Positions 45,607 through 50,460 of a stretch of 50,460 bases of DNA are shown piece by piece. The notes beneath the pieces are model-generated. The model was not told where the DNA came from, made no database searches, and saw only the letters and a program-made list of their open reading frames with translations. Source of the DNA: a virus; the IMG/VR virus record IMGVR_UViG_3300037245_000098, positions 1 to 50,460 of that record; one strand, given 5' to 3'. Both the position numbers and the translations under genes were made by a program. Each line of letters begins with the position of its first letter. The stretch's first letter is position 1.

Positions 45607-48042
45607 CTATCTAGGAGAGAACTCCGCTAAATCAAAACCATCTAGGCTGTCCTCGTTAGACTCAAATATCTGAGGAGGTAAGTTGTTTTTCCGTTGGTTT
45701 ATCAGCTTTGATTGCTCTGTGTTCTGCTGACTTATACGACTAGACTTAGCCCCTTCCCTTTGATTCTCTCTTTCTTTCAATGCACCCTCAGATATATTTC
45801 TAAGCTTCTGATTATAATCGAACTCTTCAGCCATCAACTGACTCTTTAACTCAGCTTCATTCTTTAGCTTCTCTATATCAAACGCAACCTCTGCTTGTTT
45901 TAATTGCATCTTACCCTGCATCTCCGCTTGGAGCTTTTGCATAGATGCCTGAGCTGCCATTTGCTGAGACTTCATCTGCTGCTCTGCTTGCATAGCCTGC
46001 TTCTGCATAGCTAACCTTTCTTCTCTGTCCTGTTTTTGTTTACGTTTCAGTTTTAAAAGTTGATTAGCAAGTTTAATATTTTTTATTTCTCTAATATCAA
46101 TTGCATCCTCTAGGTTAATATCACCCTTAGATAAAGCCATTTGAATATTCTGTTCAAGCATTGCCTTTTGTTCCTCATCGGGAGCAATCTCTAGGAATAT
46201 ACCAAAATCATATATGTATAAGTCTGATATATCATTAAGTATACTTACATTATACTTACCTATTTTATTTGCAAAGTCATCTTTGAAATCTGAATACTCT
46301 AAAATATCTGCCACCCTGTACGTTAATGCCTCAGACAAACTTCTAAATATATAAAGACTTCCATCTAATACGTGACGGGTAGCTACATTTGAATTTAATG
46401 CAGCAAGTTTCTGTAGACCTACCAATGAATCGGGGTCAGGCATACTGCCGTCCCTAGCTTCATTTAGTCCCGTAACTGTCCTAATCATATTAAGGTAGTA
46501 ATTATAATTACTTATAAGCATCTGTGACTTAGACGCACCTGAGTTAGATGACAGCTGTTGAATAGGAACCCTTGCGTTATTGAAGTCGCCATCTTGAGTA
46601 TATGACCTTCCTATGACACTACCTGTTTGGAAGTATAGCCTTAATGCATCCTCAGGGTTGTATGCTGCACCCGTACCTAGGTCTACCTCATTCAATCCGT
46701 CAGCATCTATATACACACCATCAGGCACTACTCGTGAAATAACTTGCTGTAACTTTAAGTGAGTCATCTGAATTAAATCAGCAAATGGTATCATGCGTCT
46801 AACCAAAGACTCAATAGCACCCTTATACATTCTTGGTGCTACCGCAACATAGTTAGGTAGTGCGTGCTGACTTGTAGACTTAGGTCTAACCATATTCTTA
46901 GCAAGCTCCCACTTAAGAACTATATTGGTACCCATAACCATTACGCCTTCATACCATACGTCAATAGTCTTTTCAAACTTTTCAAAGTTACCCTCTTCCA
47001 TTACTTCAACAGGCGGGTCAAATTGGTCGTCTTTTTCAATAACTTTACTTGCACCTGTAGCCATTACTTTTTTCTTATAGACCATCTTCTTAGTAGTCTT
47101 GTAGTTAAAGTACAGAAGCGTAACTGTGTCTTTATAAAACACATCGTTCTCATAAAACTGAGATACGTTATAGTAATCATACCAAGACTGACTGTACTTA
47201 GATATCTCCTCTAGGTCTTCGTTGGTCAGTGATGGGTCAATTTTTTTGCAGTCTATTATCGGCATTGTCTTTACCTCTCCCCAATAAAAGCAATCCTTAA
47301 AGTGTGGGTCTTCGGTATAACTATACACAATATTAGCAGGGTCAACGTAAGACACCTTTACACCCGCACCCGGCAAGAACTCGTGCTTAGCCACACCCAA
47401 CCCTAATACGGTTAAGTCATAGTCAAACCTCTTACGTAAATCTAAATAATGATTCTCTTCTAGTAGAGTGCTAATAGCTTCCTCTTCAGCTATCTCTATT
47501 GCAGGCTTATAATTTAACTGCATATAAAGAGACAGCTCTTCGTCTGTAGCAGGTAGCTCGGCAGCAGGTACAACAAATGGGTCAACCCCTGTTTTCGATT
47601 GTATTATCTCTAGGACATCTTTAGCCGCCATCTGCCCCTCAATCATGTCTTGATACTTAGAACGCTTAGCCTGAGACATAGCGTCCTGTGCGTAAGCCTT
47701 AACCTTAAATAACCTGTCTGCCATACCATTGACAACAATATCAACAAACTTAGGTATAATAGGGACAGGTGTCCAATCCAAGTTTAGGTAACTTAAGTCA
47801 CCATCAACTGCTAGTTCACTTTTATATTTACCAATAGACTGTTCGCCTCTTGCGTATAATCTCAACCTATGGAACTCTCTCCATTGATTATAATATCTAC
47901 AACTATTCCCGTCTTTCCTGAACCACTCATACTGTATAGCTTGACCTATTTTGAGACCAAACTCGACAGTAGATTTTTCTGAGTCCGAGGAAAATTGACT
48001 AGGAAACCCTGCAGATGAAATGTTTACTTTTACATCTTTCAT
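45607..48042 (-). CDS. Portal protein, 811 aa
   Basis: The protein is large and mixed alpha/beta in its first 600 residues, with a portal-like middle: RMYKGAIESLVRRMIPFADL, then LKLQQVISRVVPDGVYIDAD and MIRTVTGLNEARDGSMPDPD (the long helix leading to the crown). The last 180 residues are a Gln/Lys-rich coiled coil (MQKQAMQAEQQMKSQQMAAQ). The position right after TerL and before the scaffold is the classical portal place. Its ATG overlaps the terminase stop (ATGA). The length agrees with the larger portals of crAss-like phages. Confidence 0.75.
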   Translation of the reverse strand: MKDVKVNISSAGFPSQFSSDSEKSTVEFGLKIGQAIQYEWFRKDGNSCRYYNQWREFHRLRLYARGEQSIGKYKSELAVDGDLSYLNLDWTPVPIIPKFVDIVVNGMADRLFKVKAYAQDAMSQAKRSKYQDMIEGQMAAKDVLEIIQSKTGVDPFVVPAAELPATDEELSLYMQLNYKPAIEIAEEEAISTLLEENHYLDLRKRFDYDLTVLGLGVAKHEFLPGAGVKVSYVDPANIVYSYTEDPHFKDCFYWGEVKTMPIIDCKKIDPSLTNEDLEEISKYSQSWYDYYNVSQFYENDVFYKDTVTLLYFNYKTTKKMVYKKKVMATGASKVIEKDDQFDPPVEVMEEGNFEKFEKTIDVWYEGVMVMGTNIVLKWELAKNMVRPKSTSQHALPNYVAVAPRMYKGAIESLVRRMIPFADLIQMTHLKLQQVISRVVPDGVYIDADGLNEVDLGTGAAYNPEDALRLYFQTGSVIGRSYTQDGDFNNARVPIQQLSSNSGASKSQMLISNYNYYLNMIRTVTGLNEARDGSMPDPDSLVGLQKLAALNSNVATRHVLDGSLYIFRSLSEALTYRVADILEYSDFKDDFANKIGKYNVSILNDISDLYIYDFGIFLEIAPDEEQKAMLEQNIQMALSKGDINLEDAIDIREIKNIKLANQLLKLKRKQKQDREERLAMQKQAMQAEQQMKSQQMAAQASMQKLQAEMQGKMQLKQAEVAFDIEKLKNEAELKSQLMAEEFDYNQKLRNISEGALKERENQREGAKSSRISQQNTEQSKLINQRKNNLPPQIFESNEDSLDGFDLAEFSPR

Positions 48043-50273
48043 CTAATTATCTGACTTATGTTGCCTGTATTTGTGTACTTTGCAAAGTTAATCATTATTC
48101 TTGATTCTTTTTTTGTAGGTTGATATAAGTGTTTTTGACACGCCATAATTGCGAGACCTGAGCTAATAGACGCATCGTGCTTTGTCCTGTTGCTTATATC
48201 AAACTTAGCCCAATCCTCAAGGGTTCTATTGAATGGCATAGAGTTCATATCTCCCTCTTCACTTTTTAACCCAACATGATTCTCGATGTACGACTCAATT
48301 GCTGCAGCGTGTGCCTGCTTTACAGCCTCACTACTGTTAGGTATACCCCCTAGCTCTTTCTCTGTCTTAGAAAGCTTAGTAAAAACCTTGTCGGGTCTGT
48401 TTGTGCAGAACCCTCTGTACCCCCTGTTCTTAAAATGGTAGAGTAGCCTTGGCTTGTTGTTCTCTATAAGTATCGGCATACCATAAAATATACAAGCCAT
48501 AAGTACATCTTCAAAAAATATCTCTGCCGTTTGAGGTCTTGCTATATATTCTAAAAAGAACTCATTACTTGGAGCCTCTTCCATACTAAATTTTGTTAGT
48601 CCATGTAGAGAACCGTTTGAACCCACACCGCCCACTGTACCTGAGATGTCATAAGAGTCACACCCGAATGCACCTATGTGTTCATTGCCGGGGTGCTTAA
48701 CCCCATTCTTTGATATCACATTGTTTTGCATATTTTTATTTGGCACCCAAGATATAAAAAATCTGCCACGGGTATCAGGACTAAAAACAACTTCAGTGTC
48801 TTTTATACCGTTCCTCCAATTAAAGGAACCACGTGTTACGTATTGATTTGAAATCGTTCCGTCATTGTAGTCTATCTGTTGGTATATCTTAGTTAGGTTA
48901 AACAAAGACTGTTTGCTCTCATCTCTAAAAGCATGAGACTCTGTCCTAGGGAACTGCCTATAATATTCATTTAATGCATCAGGGTCATTCTTTAATGAAT
49001 CAACTTCATTTTCCCAATACTCAATAGCTCCCATAGAAATCATTTCGTTATCAATGCCTAGCACATTAACGGATGGCTTTTCTAAAACAGGCATACCATA
49101 TCTATCTATAAAGCCTTCCATATTCCATTCCATTGGAATAAACAATGAATACATTCCACTCTTAGTCTGACCATTGGAGTTGCGAGACAATACATTTGAA
49201 TCATAATAAAGATTCTTAAAGCTGTCTCCACCTTTAGATAAAGCATTGGATGTCGAACCCATCATACACTTACCTATAATCTTACTGCCTAACCTTAGAC
49301 AGGTTTTAGTCACCCTCCAATTGTTTAGTATGTTATTTGGCTTTAGCCACTTACCACTCTCATCGTGCACTAGTAACAACAACTTCTCCCCATCATAGCT
49401 GTTGTCGTCTGTGTTCTTCCAATCTATAGATGTGTCAAGACCATATAGCTCATCAGACACGGTGTCGTACATATTTTTTTTAGTAATCTTAGCGGCAGGA
49501 ATCCTAAAAGCCAACTCGGTCTTAGGCTTATCCATACCGTCCATAATTGGCTTGAAGAAAAATGGTAGCCTGCTATTTATAGGCACTACCTTATCGGTAA
49601 ACATCTTCTTTGCATCCGAACCTGTCTTTGACAGTATCCCAACCCTAGCATCTTTTGCAAGCGTTCCTGTATTAACACACTCAGATGACGACATAAATGA
49701 AAAACCTGAACGTCTTATCTTAAGATAAACCATACCAAAGCTTCTTTTATCAGCCTTGCAAGCTTCCCAAAAAATATAAAGTAACCTGTTTGCCTCTCTG
49801 TAGTCAGGGTATCCAATATCTATGTTTGTCCACTGAAGATACATATAGTGTGCACCTGTTACATATGTGGGTATTCCACGATTCATAAACCAACACCCCT
49901 CTTCTCTATAGTCGAACTCCTGTTCTATATAGTCAACCCACCTCCCCTTAAACTCAGATGGCATTTCATTCCATTGGAATATAGATTGAATCTTAGATAA
50001 TTGGTTTGGTATTTCTCGCCTCTCCCAATATTGTTTATTCTTATCAGGGTGTCTTTCAAGACACCCACTAGGTGCTTTAGGCAACCCAATCTTTAAACCT
50101 GATATTTCAACTATATCCCCTAGCTCACCTGTCTTTGATATAACAACTATATCGTACTTATCATTATACCCATAAATCCAAGACTTATTCCTGTTCTTAT
50201 TTGAGAGGACACTCTTTGGTACCACATCATAAAGCAATTTGTATAGCTCGTTATTTTGACCTTCTTTCTGCAA
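48039..50273 (-). CDS. terL: Terminase large subunit, 744 aa
   Basis: The start is a TTG at 50271-50273, because the next Met lies about 100 residues in. The ATPase part has the adenine and Walker-A-like segment GMVYLKIRRSGFSFMSSSE (a deviant P-loop, as in some crAss-like terminases) and the Walker B LLLLVHDESGKW with the catalytic Glu. The C-terminal nuclease part has HIGAFGCDSYDISG with the metal-binding Asp. A palindrome copy lies in the gene at 50047-50066. The overlap of its start with the preceding frame suggests coupled translation with the small subunit candidate. Confidence 0.85.
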   Translation of the reverse strand: MQKEGQNNELYKLLYDVVPKSVLSNKNRNKSWIYGYNDKYDIVVISKTGELGDIVEISGLKIGLPKAPSGCLERHPDKNKQYWERREIPNQLSKIQSIFQWNEMPSEFKGRWVDYIEQEFDYREEGCWFMNRGIPTYVTGAHYMYLQWTNIDIGYPDYREANRLLYIFWEACKADKRSFGMVYLKIRRSGFSFMSSSECVNTGTLAKDARVGILSKTGSDAKKMFTDKVVPINSRLPFFFKPIMDGMDKPKTELAFRIPAAKITKKNMYDTVSDELYGLDTSIDWKNTDDNSYDGEKLLLLVHDESGKWLKPNNILNNWRVTKTCLRLGSKIIGKCMMGSTSNALSKGGDSFKNLYYDSNVLSRNSNGQTKSGMYSLFIPMEWNMEGFIDRYGMPVLEKPSVNVLGIDNEMISMGAIEYWENEVDSLKNDPDALNEYYRQFPRTESHAFRDESKQSLFNLTKIYQQIDYNDGTISNQYVTRGSFNWRNGIKDTEVVFSPDTRGRFFISWVPNKNMQNNVISKNGVKHPGNEHIGAFGCDSYDISGTVGGVGSNGSLHGLTKFSMEEAPSNEFFLEYIARPQTAEIFFEDVLMACIFYGMPILIENNKPRLLYHFKNRGYRGFCTNRPDKVFTKLSKTEKELGGIPNSSEAVKQAHAAAIESYIENHVGLKSEEGDMNSMPFNRTLEDWAKFDISNRTKHDASISSGLAIMACQKHLYQPTKKESRIMINFAKYTNTGNISQIIR
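50047..50066. repeat. GGGTGTC...GACACCC palindrome inside terL
   Basis: GGGTGTCTTTCAAGACACCC forms a 7-bp stem with loop TTTCAA. On the minus strand it encodes GCLERHP near residue 70 of terminase, between the N-terminal region and the ATPase core. Confidence 0.7.
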
Positions 50274-50460
50274 ATCCTTGTTTTGTGTCTATCTTATTGT
50301 TTGGTGACAATTCTTCTAAAGACTCTCTTTCCTCTTCAATCCTTTTAAGTATTTCAAATGCATCGAATATAGCTAGCTTTTTTGTAGCCGCAGCGTTCTT
50401 CAATCTATCAGCAGCTAAATCATCTTCAGGGTCATGCTTTATTATTTTTTCTTTGGCAAC
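50251..50460 (-). CDS. Small terminase subunit candidate, 3' part
   Basis: The minus-strand frame is open from the window edge to a TAA at 50251-50253 and gives 69 residues. These include AADRLKNAAATKKLAIFDAF and EILKRIEEERESLEEL, a helical charged region of the kind found in small terminase oligomerisation domains. The last bases overlap the TTG start of terL by 23 bases. Position directly before terL supports the call; the N-terminal DNA-binding part is outside the window. Confidence 0.5.
   Translation of the reverse strand, partial: VAKEKIIKHDPEDDLAADRLKNAAATKKLAIFDAFEILKRIEEERESLEELSPNNKIDTKQGFAERRSK

Noticed and set aside
1-50460. Closing the window into a circle
   Set aside because: Joining the ends directly would turn the left partial gene into an early, unlikely C-terminus (KSFSCQRKK) instead of the continuing basic tail expected, so sequence is probably missing between the ends.

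Overview
The window is most of a tailed-phage genome, probably a lytic podovirus-like phage of a Bacteroidota (flavobacterial type) host. The host guess rests on three things seen here: promoters fitting the Bacteroidota pattern (TTTG, about 20 nt, TAnnTTTG), no Shine-Dalgarno sequences and A-rich leaders before start codons, and phage families I associate with marine flavophages and crAss-like viruses. No integrase, lysogeny repressor, RNA polymerase, tRNA gene or CRISPR array was seen. Both window ends cut through genes.

Layout. Positions 1-1525 (minus strand) hold a string of tiny basic proteins. A divergent promoter at 1533-1550 separates them from a small winged-helix protein. Next comes a minus-strand groEL-groES pair in the reverse of the usual order, then a promoter region, a 49-aa gene and a 780-base region with little coding potential. 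From 4.8 to 21.1 kb all genes are on the plus strand (early and middle genes). From 21.15 to 50.46 kb all genes are on the minus strand (late virion genes): small terminase-like (partial), TerL, portal, scaffold, major capsid, neck proteins, a 1556-aa tail protein, two tail proteins, then three ejection-type proteins ending in a 3244-aa giant.

The plus-strand segment 4.8-10.7 kb is the most unusual part. Its intergenic gaps are packed with RNA structure: four hammerhead ribozymes (two type I, two type III), a dispersed GGTGTC...GACACC hairpin, and three copies of a covarying bulged hairpin just upstream of start codons. One ribozyme would cut one base before an AUG, which would leave a leaderless mRNA. 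The proteins encoded among these RNAs look like a small peptide or amide-bond chemistry set: an amidoligase-like enzyme, a papain-like cysteine peptidase candidate, and a class II glutamine amidotransferase fused to a gamma-glutamylcyclotransferase. A small two-TM protein and an SLT-type lipoprotein lie between them.

From 10.7 to 21.1 kb lies DNA metabolism: two DnaA-domain-IV-like proteins, a recombination pair (annealing protein plus exonuclease), a small SSB-like protein with a predicted pseudoknot leader, a primase/SF3 helicase, an SF2 helicase, and a run of small nucleases (Holliday-resolvase-like, VRR-NUC, HNH, PD-(D/E)XK-like).

All functional calls are from reading motifs and remembered family patterns. 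No database search or folding program was run.
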